A DNA stretch of 64,000 nt from Pseudomonadota bacterium. GTDB taxonomy: Bacteria > Myxococcota_A > Polyangia > Polyangiales > Polyangiaceae. Below are positions 33,402-42,030 of this stretch, one piece after another; within the stretch, counting starts at the first letter, position 1, and the number at the start of each line of letters is the position of its first letter. The stretch covers positions 1 to 64,000 of the forward strand of contig JAEYVE010000083.1 in the NCBI GenBank assembly GCA_023432025.1, given 5' to 3'. The position numbers and the translations under genes are program-made. The notes under the pieces are model-generated. The model worked only from the letters and a program-made list of their open reading frames with translations, had not been told where the DNA came from and did not search any database.

Positions 33402-36104
33402 TCAGCGCTCGATGACTCGGACGCGCGTGACCGAGTCGCCGGGCGCGAGTTGGTCCCAAGGACCTTCGGCGCGCCCGACGCGCGTGTAGGCGCCGTCCAA
33501 GTGCGGGTAGCGCGCCAGCGTGACGAAAAACTGCGTCGCGGCGGCGTCACGTCCAGACGTGGCCAACGCGACGTCCCCGGCTTCGAGCGGGTCCGGTCCC
33601 TTCTCGTCGGGCAGCGGCGGATGCTTGCCGTCGCCGAAGCCGTCGCCCACCGGATCCCCGAGCTGCGCCACGAAGCCTTCCACCACGCGGTGCACGGTCG
33701 TGCCGTCGTAGTAACCGGCGCGCGCGAGCGCGCTCAGACGACGCGCGGCCTCGGGGGCGTCTGGTGCGTCGAGCACGATGCGGAGTGGCTCCGCTCCGAG
33801 ATCGGTCGTGAGCTCCAGGGCGAGCGCTGGAGGCGTGCCGTCTGCCCGATCCGGCAAGAGCGACGTTCGTTCGCAGGTTCGCTTCGGATCGCCGAGCAAG
33901 CCGAGCGCGCGCGCTGCGTGTCGCCGGACCTCGTCGTGGGGACTCTGGCACAGGCGCTCGACGGCCCCCTTGTGGCTCAAGAGACCGAGCGCCCCGATGG
34001 CTTCGGCGGAGCTCGCGAGCGCCTCGAGCGAGTGCTCGAGCTCGGGGCGCTCGAACACGGCGGCGAGCGCTAGCTCGAGCTCCGGCGCGACGTCGACGTT
34101 GCCCGAAGCCGCGCGCTTGGGGTACGCGGAGAGCACGCGTGCTGCGGTCGTGAGCACGCCGGGCGACGAGTCCGCGAGCGCGCGCGCCAGGAGCGCGGCA
34201 GCTTCCGGGATTTCTGGGTGACCCGAAAGGAGGCGCAGCGCCGCCTCGCGCACGGCCGGCGTGGGGCTTTCTACGTAGCGCGTGAAGAGCTCGAGGTGGG
34301 CGTCCGCTATCTTGTTCTTGTCGAGCGCGGTGAGCACGGCGAGCGCTCCCACCGCGCCGTGCTCTGGATCGCACGCCAAGAGCGCCGCGGGGAGCGGCCC
34401 CGGCCGCTCCGCGGCCAGGAGCGCGGCGGCAGCGCAGCGGAGCCGAACCAGGCGGCGCTTTTGCCAAGCGGGCGCTTCTTCCGGCAGAGCGAGGCGAGCC
34501 AGCGCGGTGAGGGCTTCGTGTGCAAGCGTCGTGTTCGTGAGAGCGGCGAGCGCGGCGGAGAGCGGCACCATCTCACCGCGGTTCGTCTGCCAGCGCTCGG
34601 GGCGACGCACGTACTCGTCGAGGGCGCGCGTGAGCTCTTCTTGACCGGCGCGGCCGAGGCGACCGAGCGCAAAGGCTGCCGCAGCGCGCTCCTCGGACGA
34701 AAACCCGGCGCTCGTGAGCACGCGACCGAGCGGCGCGGCGGCGGCGAAGCCGGCCGCGCCGAGCGCGCGCACCGCCAAGCTGCGCCTCGTGCTGGGCGGC
34801 TCGGTGAGACGGTTCCCTGCCACCTCCAGGAGGCGCGCTTCGAGCGCCGAGGAGAGCTTGCTGAGACGAGTGAACGCGAAAAGCAGCTCTTCGCCGTCTA
34901 GCTTTTCTGCGGCGTCGAGCAGCGCAACCAAGCTGCGGTCTTCGAGCTTGCCCTGTGCGGCGGCGAGTTGCCCGAGCCCGTAGCCGCCGTTGTCCGCGAG
35001 TGACGGAGGGCCCTGGAGCCACGCGCGCAGCACGTTTTCTGCTTCGGGTGACGCGCAGCGGCCGAGCGCCCCGGAGACGGCGCGGAGGGCCGCGCGTCGT
35101 TCGTTGTTTTGCGGCTCTGCGACGGCGGCGCTCTTCGTGACGAGCGGCGCGGAGTCGTCAGTCGTGATGAGCGGCGCTGCGCCGTCGTCAGTCGAGGTGA
35201 GCGGCGCCCACACGGCGCTCTTGGCGGAATCGCCGGGCGCGCCGCTCTTCGCGGAGTCGTTCGATGCTTTGGGTTTTGCAGGCTTCGCGGAGTCGCTCGA
35301 GACGCCGAGCTTCGCGGGGGCGTTCGAGGCGCTGGGTTTTGCAGGAGCGCTCGACGTGTCGCTCTTCGCGGAGTCGTTCGATGCTTTGGGTTTCGAAGGC
35401 TTCGCGGAGTCGCTCGAGCTGCTGGACTTTGCGGGAACGCTCGACGCTGCTGTCTGTGTCTCGCCAGGGGCGGCGGGCGAGGTTGCGCTTTTTTCTTGGG
35501 GCGGCGCGGTCCGGCGAGGTGCGTCCGCTCCCGCGCTGGGAACCTTTTTCGCCGCGCGCGCGAGCTCAGCGTGGAGCGACGTTGCGCGCGCGACGAGCGC
35601 GGGCACGTACACGTCGGCTTTGCCTTTGCACGCCTCGCCGAGCGCGTAGGCCGCGCGCCGTACGATGTCGGGATCTTCGTCGGCGAGGAGCGCGAGCAGG
35701 CGTTCGAGCGCGGCGGGGGTGGCGATGCGCGACAGCGCGCGCGCGGCGGCACGCCGCGCGCCGGGCTCTCGGGCTTGCCCGAGAGCCGCGAGCACCGCGG
35801 CTCCGTCACGCCGTCGTTCGAGCGCTCCGAAGTCGATGGGCGCCGAAGGCGCCGCGGCAGCGCTTGCGCTGCCCGACGCGCTTCGTGGTGCGTCTCGTGG
35901 CGAGTCGCCCTTCGTCTGACAGGAGCTCAGCGCGGGAGCGACCGCCAAAAGAACGCACAGCGCCGCCTCCCCCCACTGGAGACGACGGTTTCGTGCGTGA
36001 ACGCCCGCGTGCGATGCGGTGACGGCAGCGTCTGCCGGCGCGGAGAGACGGGGGGGCGTGCGCTCGGTGACGCTCGCCGGCTGGGAGGTCTTGGGGCGGG
36101 CCAT
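33402..36104 (-). CDS. Lipoprotein with HEAT repeats and a C-terminal cyclophilin domain
   Basis: A 900-residue protein from the ATG at 36104. A 46-residue N-region precedes a hydrophobic segment ending LSSC (Cys62), so it is probably a lipoprotein. HEAT-like helical repeats occur at about 85-170 (DEDPDIVRRAAYALGEA) and 335-715. Between them is a repetitive Ser/Lys/Ala/Pro linker (about 175-300). Residues 730-900 match cyclophilin-type peptidyl-prolyl isomerases: YYDGTTVHRVVEGFVAQLGD has the catalytic Arg, and ATQFFVTL and the LDGAYTRVG strand follow. The Trp typical of cyclosporin binding is absent. It likely assists folding of periplasmic or outer-membrane clients. It overlaps the YdcF-like gene by one base. 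Confidence 0.82.
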   Translation of the reverse strand: MARPKTSQPASVTERTPPRLSAPADAAVTASHAGVHARNRRLQWGEAALCVLLAVAPALSSCQTKGDSPRDAPRSASGSASAAAAPSAPIDFGALERRRDGAAVLAALGQAREPGARRAAARALSRIATPAALERLLALLADEDPDIVRRAAYALGEACKGKADVYVPALVARATSLHAELARAAKKVPSAGADAPRRTAPPQEKSATSPAAPGETQTAASSVPAKSSSSSDSAKPSKPKASNDSAKSDTSSAPAKPSASNAPAKLGVSSDSAKPAKPKASNDSAKSGAPGDSAKSAVWAPLTSTDDGAAPLITTDDSAPLVTKSAAVAEPQNNERRAALRAVSGALGRCASPEAENVLRAWLQGPPSLADNGGYGLGQLAAAQGKLEDRSLVALLDAAEKLDGEELLFAFTRLSKLSSALEARLLEVAGNRLTEPPSTRRSLAVRALGAAGFAAAAPLGRVLTSAGFSSEERAAAAFALGRLGRAGQEELTRALDEYVRRPERWQTNRGEMVPLSAALAALTNTTLAHEALTALARLALPEEAPAWQKRRLVRLRCAAAALLAAERPGPLPAALLACDPEHGAVGALAVLTALDKNKIADAHLELFTRYVESPTPAVREAALRLLSGHPEIPEAAALLARALADSSPGVLTTAARVLSAYPKRAASGNVDVAPELELALAAVFERPELEHSLEALASSAEAIGALGLLSHKGAVERLCQSPHDEVRRHAARALGLLGDPKRTCERTSLLPDRADGTPPALALELTTDLGAEPLRIVLDAPDAPEAARRLSALARAGYYDGTTVHRVVEGFVAQLGDPVGDGFGDGKHPPLPDEKGPDPLEAGDVALATSGRDAAATQFFVTLARYPHLDGAYTRVGRAEGPWDQLAPGDSVTRVRVIER
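35243..35418 (-). repeat. Direct repeat in the Ser/Lys-rich linker of the HEAT-cyclophilin gene
   Basis: Two 59-base copies, 35243-35301 and 35360-35418, differ at only three adjacent positions and are spaced 117 bases (39 codons) apart. They encode the SAKPSKPKASNDSAKS-like units. Recombination between them would remove or add 39 residues in frame. Confidence 0.85.
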
Positions 36105-36583
36105 CACGAGTGGGTCCTGCCCCAAGGTTCGAGCAGGCGCGCGCCCACCTCGCGCAGAAAGAGCCAAACGCGGCGAGCTTTGGTGCGATGGGCGGGTGCG
36201 GCGTAGCCCACGACTTCGAGCCCCGTCGCCCGAAAGTGCCGCGTGGCGCGGGGCAGGTGAAAGTCACAGGTGACCACGCCAAGCTCGCGCCAACCCAGAA
36301 CGCGGGCGAGCTCCGCGGAGCAGGAGGCGTTGCCGCGGGTGGTGAGCGAACGGCGCTCCAAGCGGACGGCCTCCCGCGGCAGGCCTTGGGCGAGCCACGT
36401 CGCCAACATGGCGTCGGCCTCCACCACGCCGTCCCAGGAGCGGCCGCCGCTCATGACCACCTCGGCCGAGACCCCTTGGCGGTAGAGTTGGGCGGCCAGG
36501 GCCACCCGTCGCTCGAGCGCGGACGAGGGGCGTCCGTCGGGGAGCACGCGACAGCCGAGCACGACGAGGGCGTCGGGGGGCAT
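36104..36583 (-). CDS. YdcF/DUF218-like protein
   Basis: A 159-residue protein. The family pattern is clear: ALVVLGCRVLPDGRPSSALE at the N-terminus, VVMSGGRSWDG, EADAMLATWLAQG, LERRSLTTRGNA and VVTCDFHLPRATRHF. DUF218/SanA/YdcF proteins have a Rossmann-like fold and are linked to envelope processes, but their reaction is not established. Unlike SanA, this copy has no N-terminal membrane anchor. Its stop touches the start of the HEAT-cyclophilin gene (one-base overlap), so the two are likely one transcription unit. Confidence 0.78.
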   Translation of the reverse strand: MPPDALVVLGCRVLPDGRPSSALERRVALAAQLYRQGVSAEVVMSGGRSWDGVVEADAMLATWLAQGLPREAVRLERRSLTTRGNASCSAELARVLGWRELGVVTCDFHLPRATRHFRATGLEVVGYAAPAHRTKARRVWLFLREVGARLLEPWGRTHS

Positions 36584-36846
36584 GAGCTGGGCCGAAGACT
36601 AGAGCGGTGCGCCCATTCCGGCGAGCTTCCGGCGTTGGAACGGCAAGCAACTCCGGAAGAAATCGCGCTAGCTGGGCGGCGTCAGGCCATGCGGCCGACC
36701 GGCCGGCTTGCCTGGGGGCCCGCTCGGGGGCAAAAGGTTACGGGCGGCTTGAAGGTCCCCGTGGATGCCTCTAGCGTCCGGCGCCTGGCGCTCCAACTGG
36801 GTTTTTTCCAGGGAAGGAGGCCAGCCCAACCCGAGAGGGCTCGCCC

Positions 36847-38208
36847 GTGGGCTCGCCGCCGCGTCTCATCATGGCCACAGACACCGATAGCTCCGGAGTC
36901 GCTTCGAAGCGACTGGCCCGTGCAGATCGGCGTCGGGCTCGAATGCGCGGCGAGCGACGCGAGCCGCCTGCAGAAGGTCGCCGCAACGAGGACAGCACAC
37001 CGCCGCCCGATCGGAGCGCGCTGCCGCCGCAGCGGTTCACGGGGCCCGCCCCGGATCTGGTGGACATCGAGCTGGACGAGGCGCGCATCGATCCGGACGC
37101 CGCCAAGGTGGTGCGCCGCCTGACACGCCACGGGTACGAGGCGTACCTCGTGGGCGGCTGCGTGCGGGACCTCTTGGTGGATCGCACGCCGAAGGATTTC
37201 GACGTGGCCACCAGCGCGCGCCCGGACGACGTGCGCGCGCTGTTTCGGAACTCGCGCATCATCGGGCGGCGCTTTCGTCTGGTGCACGTGCTCTTCGGCG
37301 GCGGTCGCATCATCGAAACGGCGACGTTTCGGCGAAACCCGCAGCCGGAGGAAGATCGGGAAGTCGACGACTTGTTGATTCGTCACGACAACGTCTTCGG
37401 CGACGCGCACGAGGACGCAGTTCGCCGCGATTTCACGATCAACGGCCTCTTTTACGATATCGATCGCAAGCGGGTGCTCGATTGGGTGGGTGGCATGGAT
37501 CACATCCGCGCCCGCACCGTGCACACCATCGGCGATCCGGTGACGCGGTTCTTGGAGGATCCGGTGCGCATTCTGCGCGCCATCAAGTTCGCGGCGCGGC
37601 TCGATTTCGGCATGTCGCCGGAGGTGTACGACGCCGCGGTGCAGTGCCGCGGCGCGCTCGCCATGGCGGCGCGGCCGCGCTTGTTCGAGGAGATCTTGCG
37701 GCTCATGCGCGGCGGAGCCGCGCACCGCTCGATGTGGCTCGCGTGGGAAATGGGCGTGCTCGACATGCTGCTGCCCGAGCTGGCGGCGTACGTGTCCGAC
37801 ATTGCTGCCGACGGCGGCAGCACGTGGCGCCTTCTCACCGAGGTGGATCGCCTGACGGCGCGGCGCGGCGCGCCGCTGGACGACGCGGTGCTGTGGACGG
37901 TGCTCTTGTTCGAGCCGCTCAGTGAGGCGTGCGCTGGCGCGAGCGATCGCATGACGGCGGCCCACGAGTTCTTGGAGCCCGTGGTGGATCGGCTGAACGT
38001 GCCGCGGCGCATCGCGGACATGGTGCGGCGTATCGTCGCCATGATGCCGCGCCTCGAAGCGGGCCGCGCGCAGCGGTTTCAGAAGAGCCCTCTCTTCCCC
38101 ATGGCCGAAGAGGTCATGTTGATTCGGCGCGCGGCCTTGGGCGCCCCGGCGACGGAAGTGGAAAGCGACGCGGGGCAAAAGCCGCGTCGCAAACGTCGCC
38201 AGCGTTGA
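36847..38208 (+). CDS. pcnB: Poly(A) polymerase PcnB (class II nucleotidyltransferase)
   Basis: A 453-residue cytoplasmic enzyme. The GTG at 36847 has AGAGGG at good spacing; the ATG at 36871 lacks a ribosome site. After a basic N-terminal extension come the nucleotidyltransferase motifs: YLVGGCVRDLLVDRTPKDFD with the two metal Asp residues, ATSARPDD, RRDFTINGLFYD and IGDPVTRFLEDPVRILRAIK. The C-terminus is basic (KPRRKRRQR), as in PcnB. It should add 3' poly(A) tails to RNA and promote decay. CCA-adding activity is the main alternative, but the extensions favour PcnB. Confidence 0.85.
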   Translation: MGSPPRLIMATDTDSSGVASKRLARADRRRARMRGERREPPAEGRRNEDSTPPPDRSALPPQRFTGPAPDLVDIELDEARIDPDAAKVVRRLTRHGYEAYLVGGCVRDLLVDRTPKDFDVATSARPDDVRALFRNSRIIGRRFRLVHVLFGGGRIIETATFRRNPQPEEDREVDDLLIRHDNVFGDAHEDAVRRDFTINGLFYDIDRKRVLDWVGGMDHIRARTVHTIGDPVTRFLEDPVRILRAIKFAARLDFGMSPEVYDAAVQCRGALAMAARPRLFEEILRLMRGGAAHRSMWLAWEMGVLDMLLPELAAYVSDIAADGGSTWRLLTEVDRLTARRGAPLDDAVLWTVLLFEPLSEACAGASDRMTAAHEFLEPVVDRLNVPRRIADMVRRIVAMMPRLEAGRAQRFQKSPLFPMAEEVMLIRRAALGAPATEVESDAGQKPRRKRRQR

Positions 38209-38270
38209 CGCGCGACGGGGCGCTCCCCGCGGTCGGCGAGAACGTCCGCTCGATCCGTTTCGAACGAGGA

Positions 38271-38299
38271 GGCCCCGAGCGCCGCGAGGCGTCGGGGCC
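38271..38299. terminator. Strong hairpin with GNRA loop between convergent pcnB and FHA genes
   Basis: GGCCCCGA (38271-38278) and TCGGGGCC (38292-38299) are perfect arms. Inside, CGCC and GGCG pair around a GCGA tetraloop, leaving one bulged G. It sits between pcnB (ends 38208) and the FHA gene (ends 38359), so a bidirectional terminator is likely despite the missing T-run. Confidence 0.65.
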
Positions 38300-38358
38300 G
38301 ACGAAGTGAACCAGACGAGCCGAGTGAACGGCGAAGTGGCCGCCGAGCGCGCCCGTGC

Positions 38359-39138
38359 TTACGCGTTCAACTCGACGCGCAGCAGCTTGCGTCCGATGAG
38401 CAAGTAGTCGCCATGGCCGAGCGGCTGTTCGGTTTTGACGCGAACGTAGACGCCATTTTTGCTCTTGAGATCCGTGACGGTGAACTTGGCGCCCTGCTGC
38501 TCCACCACACAGTGTTTGGGGGAAACGTGCACGTCTTCGCGGAAGTTCAAGTCGCAGCCTTCACGACCGATTTCCAGGCGCGAGCCACGCGAGCACACGG
38601 TGAGGCCCGCCGCACCACCCTCCACGATTTGCACGACGCGGAAGGGGCTGGAGAACTTGGGGGAGGCGTAAAAATACGTGCCCTGCGCGTCTGCTTGCTC
38701 GGCGCTGGACGGCATGGGCTCGACGCGCAGGAGCTGGTCACCCACGACGAAAGTGTCTCCGGGGCTCAGCTCCGTGGAGCCGTGAACGCGAACGTACGTG
38801 CCGTTCTCGGAGCCTTCGTCGCGCACGGTGAGTCGGCCGTCACGATAGAAGAGGTTGGCGTGACGAGACGAAATGAATGTGTCGTCCGGGAATTCGATTT
38901 GACCCCGCCGTCCGACCACGTGCTGCGACGCCTTGAGGTGATAGCTGAGACCCTCCATGCCCTCGCCACGCACGAGCACGAGGCGCGCCTTCGCCGGGTC
39001 CTGCATGTCGCTGAAGTAGCGCGCGGCGGGGTCGAGCTCGTTTTCGGGGACGTTGGTGCCGCAGCGGCCACAGAACTTGTGTCCGGTGGGCACAGGCGTC
39101 ATGCACGACTCACAGATGTAGTACTTGGCTTGATCCAT
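38359..39138 (-). CDS. Zinc-ribbon protein with two FHA domains
   Basis: A 259-residue cytoplasmic protein with GGAG eight bases before its ATG. A zinc ribbon (CESCMTPVPTGHKFCGRCG, residues 9-27) precedes two FHA domains. The first (about 55-145) has VVGRRGQIEFPDD, ISSRHANLFY and SENGTYVRV. The second (about 165-255) has LEIGREGCDLNF, VSPKHCVVE and SKNGVYVRV. Both keep the Gly-Arg, Ser-x-x-His and Asn-Gly residues that read phosphothreonine. It probably binds substrates of Ser/Thr kinases; a broken one lies at 3874-5640. It closes the minus-strand run that starts at 45854. Confidence 0.88.
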   Translation of the reverse strand: MDQAKYYICESCMTPVPTGHKFCGRCGTNVPENELDPAARYFSDMQDPAKARLVLVRGEGMEGLSYHLKASQHVVGRRGQIEFPDDTFISSRHANLFYRDGRLTVRDEGSENGTYVRVHGSTELSPGDTFVVGDQLLRVEPMPSSAEQADAQGTYFYASPKFSSPFRVVQIVEGGAAGLTVCSRGSRLEIGREGCDLNFREDVHVSPKHCVVEQQGAKFTVTDLKSKNGVYVRVKTEQPLGHGDYLLIGRKLLRVELNA

Positions 39139-39239
39139 AAGACATCTCCGGAGGCCCGTCGTGGAGGTGGCTACCCGCTCGAGCGCCGATTGGCCTGAAA
39201 CGATCCACCAATTTGGCGCTCATGGGAAGCCTGCGGACC

Positions 39240-39884
39240 TCATTGAAGGAAGGTGAAGCGCGACTCCGTGTCTCCCCAGCCTTTCTTGCCTACGAGGCGG
39301 AAGAAGACCGTTTCCCGACATCCTTCGCGTGGCACGGGGCCGTAGTCCCGGGAGTCGTAGGGGAAGAGTCGGTTGTCGCTGAGGAGGTAGACGTGTCCGG
39401 GGGGCACGTCGGCCTCGCTGTAATCGCGGGGAGGCTTGTGGCCCAAGGCGAGGCCGACCTTGTGCAGCGTGCTGCCGATGACCTCCCAATCGCACTGCTG
39501 ATCGACCTCGATTCCGTTGTCGGGGTCCTCGGTCGCAAAACGATTCGGGTCACACACGCGCTCGCTCTTGAAGGGCTTGCCGTTCACCGTGGGCACGCCG
39601 GACTCGATGCGAACGCGGTCCCCCGGCTCGCCGATGATCCGGCCGACCACGACGCGCCCCGGAGCTTCGGGCTCCGGGCACAGCACCAAGTCCCCAACGG
39701 TGGGCTTCGTGAGACGCCAGAGCAAAATGAGGTCTCCGCCGCTCATGGTGGGCCTGAGCGACGCCTCGAGCACCGGGTCGTTCACGGGGACGCGCCAGGC
39801 GCGGAGTACCGTGAGACGCAAGAGTCCCGCGATGACCCCGAAAACGATCAGCGTCCACAGGAGCAGGCGCAACAGGGTTCGCAT
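39240..39884 (-). CDS. Signal peptidase I (S26) homologue lacking the catalytic lysine
   Basis: A 214-residue protein with one N-terminal membrane helix (LLWTLIVFGVIAGLLRL). Box B reads ASLRPTMSGGD, keeping the nucleophile Ser42. Box D reads VVVGRIIGEPGDRV, where LepB proteins have a Lys-Arg pair before VxGxPGD, so Gly81 replaces the general-base Lys. Box E is intact (LLSDNRLFPYDSRDYG). Four Cys residues, including CDPN and QQCDW, lie in the variable beta domain. Possible roles are a non-processing paralogue or an enzyme with a different base. The housekeeping lepB would be elsewhere. It sits between proB and the FHA gene. Confidence 0.78.
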   Translation of the reverse strand: MRTLLRLLLWTLIVFGVIAGLLRLTVLRAWRVPVNDPVLEASLRPTMSGGDLILLWRLTKPTVGDLVLCPEPEAPGRVVVGRIIGEPGDRVRIESGVPTVNGKPFKSERVCDPNRFATEDPDNGIEVDQQCDWEVIGSTLHKVGLALGHKPPRDYSEADVPPGHVYLLSDNRLFPYDSRDYGPVPREGCRETVFFRLVGKKGWGDTESRFTFLQ

Positions 39885-39960
39885 CTGCGGCGGATGTTAA
39901 CCCGGACTCGGCGCCGGGGGGCAACGTAGCGGAGTACTTCGCGCGTCCACGTCGTTCGAC

Positions 39961-41067
39961 TCAGACGAGCGAGAGCACCAAGTCGTCGCGGTGGACCACG
40001 ATGATGTCGCGTCCGTCGCCGAGGAGGAGCTCCAAGTCGCGTCCTTTTTTTCCGGCGGCGCGCGCGACCTCGACGGAGCCGAGGCGCGAGAGGCCGCGCC
40101 CCACCTCGAGCCCGTCGGGACCGAGGATTTGTACGGCGTCGCCCGGGTGAAACTCGCCGCGGATGCCGACGATGCCCACCGGCAAGAGGCTGCCGTTTCC
40201 GCCGCGAAGCGCCGTGACGGCGCCAGCGTCCACCAGCACCGCGCCCGTGGGGCGCAGCGTGTAGGCGATCCAGTGCTTGCGCGCGCGCAGCACGGGCTCC
40301 GTGGCGGGAAAGTACGTGCCCACGTCGGCTCCCGCGAACGCGTCGACGAGGACGTTTTCGCGCGGCGCAGGTCCAATGATGACGGAGGCGCCCGAACGCT
40401 GCGCCTTGTGGGCCGCGTCGATTTTGCTCTTCATGCCGCCGGTCCCGACGCGGTCCGCCACGGCGCCGAGATCGGAGAATCGTTCTTTGTGGTCGTAGGT
40501 GGCGATGCGCTCGCCCTGCGCGTCCAGCACGCCGGCGACGTCCGTCAAGAGCACCAGCGCGTCCGCGCCCACCAGGGGCGCGACCATGGACGCGAGCTGG
40601 TCGTTGTCTCCGAAGCGCAGCTCCTCCGTGGCCACGGCGTCGTTCTCGTTGATCACGGGAATGGCGCCGGCGTCGAGCAGCGCGCCGAGCGCCGCGCGCG
40701 CGTTGTTCAAGCGGGTTCGGTCGGCGAGGTCGGCGTGCGTCAAGAGCACCTGCGCGGCGGTGAGGCCGTGCTCGGCGAACGCTTCGTCGTAGCGCCGCAT
40801 CAGGACGGATTGACCCGCGGAGGCGGCCGCTTGCAACGACGGTACGTCGGTGGGGCGCGTTTCGTAGCCGAGGCGTTTGCAGCCAATGGCGATGGCGCCG
40901 GAGGAAACGAGCACGACGGCCCGCCCCTCACGCGTGAGTGACGCGAACTGAGTCGCCAGGCGACGCGGGTACTCGGGATCTTTGGCGAGTGTGCGTGAGC
41001 CAACCTTGACGACGATGCGCCGCGCCTTGACCAGAGCCGTGCGAGCAGAAGTCACGGGCGCCTCCAT
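39961..41067 (-). CDS. proB: Glutamate 5-kinase with PUA domain
   Basis: A 368-residue cytoplasmic enzyme, first step of proline synthesis (ATP plus glutamate to glutamyl 5-phosphate). The amino-acid kinase domain (about 12-255) shows RIVVKVGSRTL, VVLVSSGAIAIG, IPVINENDAV, RFGDNDQLASMVA and GTGGMKSKIDAA. A C-terminal PUA domain (about 275-365) has GAVLVDAGAVTALRGGNGSL and GEFHPGDAVQI. Length and layout match the standard bacterial enzyme. The usual proA neighbour is absent. ATG 41067. Confidence 0.94.
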   Translation of the reverse strand: MEAPVTSARTALVKARRIVVKVGSRTLAKDPEYPRRLATQFASLTREGRAVVLVSSGAIAIGCKRLGYETRPTDVPSLQAAASAGQSVLMRRYDEAFAEHGLTAAQVLLTHADLADRTRLNNARAALGALLDAGAIPVINENDAVATEELRFGDNDQLASMVAPLVGADALVLLTDVAGVLDAQGERIATYDHKERFSDLGAVADRVGTGGMKSKIDAAHKAQRSGASVIIGPAPRENVLVDAFAGADVGTYFPATEPVLRARKHWIAYTLRPTGAVLVDAGAVTALRGGNGSLLPVGIVGIRGEFHPGDAVQILGPDGLEVGRGLSRLGSVEVARAAGKKGRDLELLLGDGRDIIVVHRDDLVLSLV

Positions 41068-41120
41068 AGCACGCCGCTCGTGTCCGACAGGGGTCTCGCG
41101 CGAAGCCGCGCCGGACGCCC

Positions 41121-41963
41121 TCAGCCTGCTTGGGGGGAGCCGCGGTGGCCGTGTCCGAGGGGGGTGAGCTCGCGGAGCGCGACGCCCGCCCGTGCGGTGA
41201 GCTCGGCGATGGCGCGGCCCGAAAGGCCACGGACCACGAGGGTGTTCGGCGCCGAGCCCCGGCTGACCGCAGCGCCCGCGGTGTCCCGGAGCGAGCTGAC
41301 GAGGGCGTCGTCCGCGCCCGTCGTTCGCACCAAGAAGACGTCCGCCTCGCCCAGCCAATCGGCGGCCTGGAAGGGCCCCAGAGCGTGCCCCGCGCGCACG
41401 ACGACCACCCCGGCGTCTGCGCGTTCGCACAAGCGCCGCTCCCAGGGGCCGTCCAGATCCAAGAGCGCAATCCACGACCGCTTGGCGAGCTGCGCGGTGA
41501 GCACGGTCTCGAAGAGCTCTGCCGCAGCATCCTCCAGCGTTGAAAACGGGCGCTCGAGCAGCACCACGCGCGGCTCGGTCACGAGCGCCGCCGCCAGCGT
41601 CAGGAGCCGACGCTCGAGCGGCGTGAGGCGCTCGATTCGCACCGTGCGCCGGGGCCCGAGACGAAGGGCGTTCAACGTGCGCCGCGCCGCGCCTTGGGGT
41701 GCGCCAGCGAGCGACGCGGAAGCGTCGAGCGCGCTTTCGACGGTCCAGCTCGGATCCCACTCGAGCGTCGCGCGGCACAAACCCAGCGCACCCGAGCGCA
41801 AGGCAGCGCGGGGCTCTTGCCCGCCAATCTGCAAGGAGCCGCCCTCGAGCGACGCCTGTTGCAGCAAGAGCCGCACGAGCGCCCCGTGCTCGCCGACGAT
41901 GGCCGCGCCACGCCCTCGCAGCGAGAGGTCTCCGAGCTCGAGGAGGCGCGCCGAGCCCGCCAT
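41121..41963 (-). CDS. ABC-ATPase-like protein without a functional P-loop
   Basis: About 280 residues from the ATG at 41963; a start further upstream, up to the SppA stop, is possible. The fold of an ABC ATPase is traceable: RGRGAAIVGEHGALVRLLLQ occupies the Walker A place, where GxxGxGKST has become GEHGALVRL with no Lys or Ser/Thr. The signature region is LTPLERRLLTLAAALV in place of LSGGE, and VVLLERPFSTLED in place of Walker B. ATP hydrolysis is therefore not expected. The C-terminal 110 residues (VVVVRAGHALGPFQAADWLG) are family-specific. It lies between sppA and proB in the same direction. A regulatory or structural role is inferred. Confidence 0.6.
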   Translation of the reverse strand: MAGSARLLELGDLSLRGRGAAIVGEHGALVRLLLQQASLEGGSLQIGGQEPRAALRSGALGLCRATLEWDPSWTVESALDASASLAGAPQGAARRTLNALRLGPRRTVRIERLTPLERRLLTLAAALVTEPRVVLLERPFSTLEDAAAELFETVLTAQLAKRSWIALLDLDGPWERRLCERADAGVVVVRAGHALGPFQAADWLGEADVFLVRTTGADDALVSSLRDTAGAAVSRGSAPNTLVVRGLSGRAIAELTARAGVALRELTPLGHGHRGSPQAG

Positions 41964-42030
41964 GACGCGGCCCACCCTGGTCGTCAGGAGGGCGGGCTCC
42001 GCAGCCGTGGAGCTCGGCGGAGAGGCTGGC

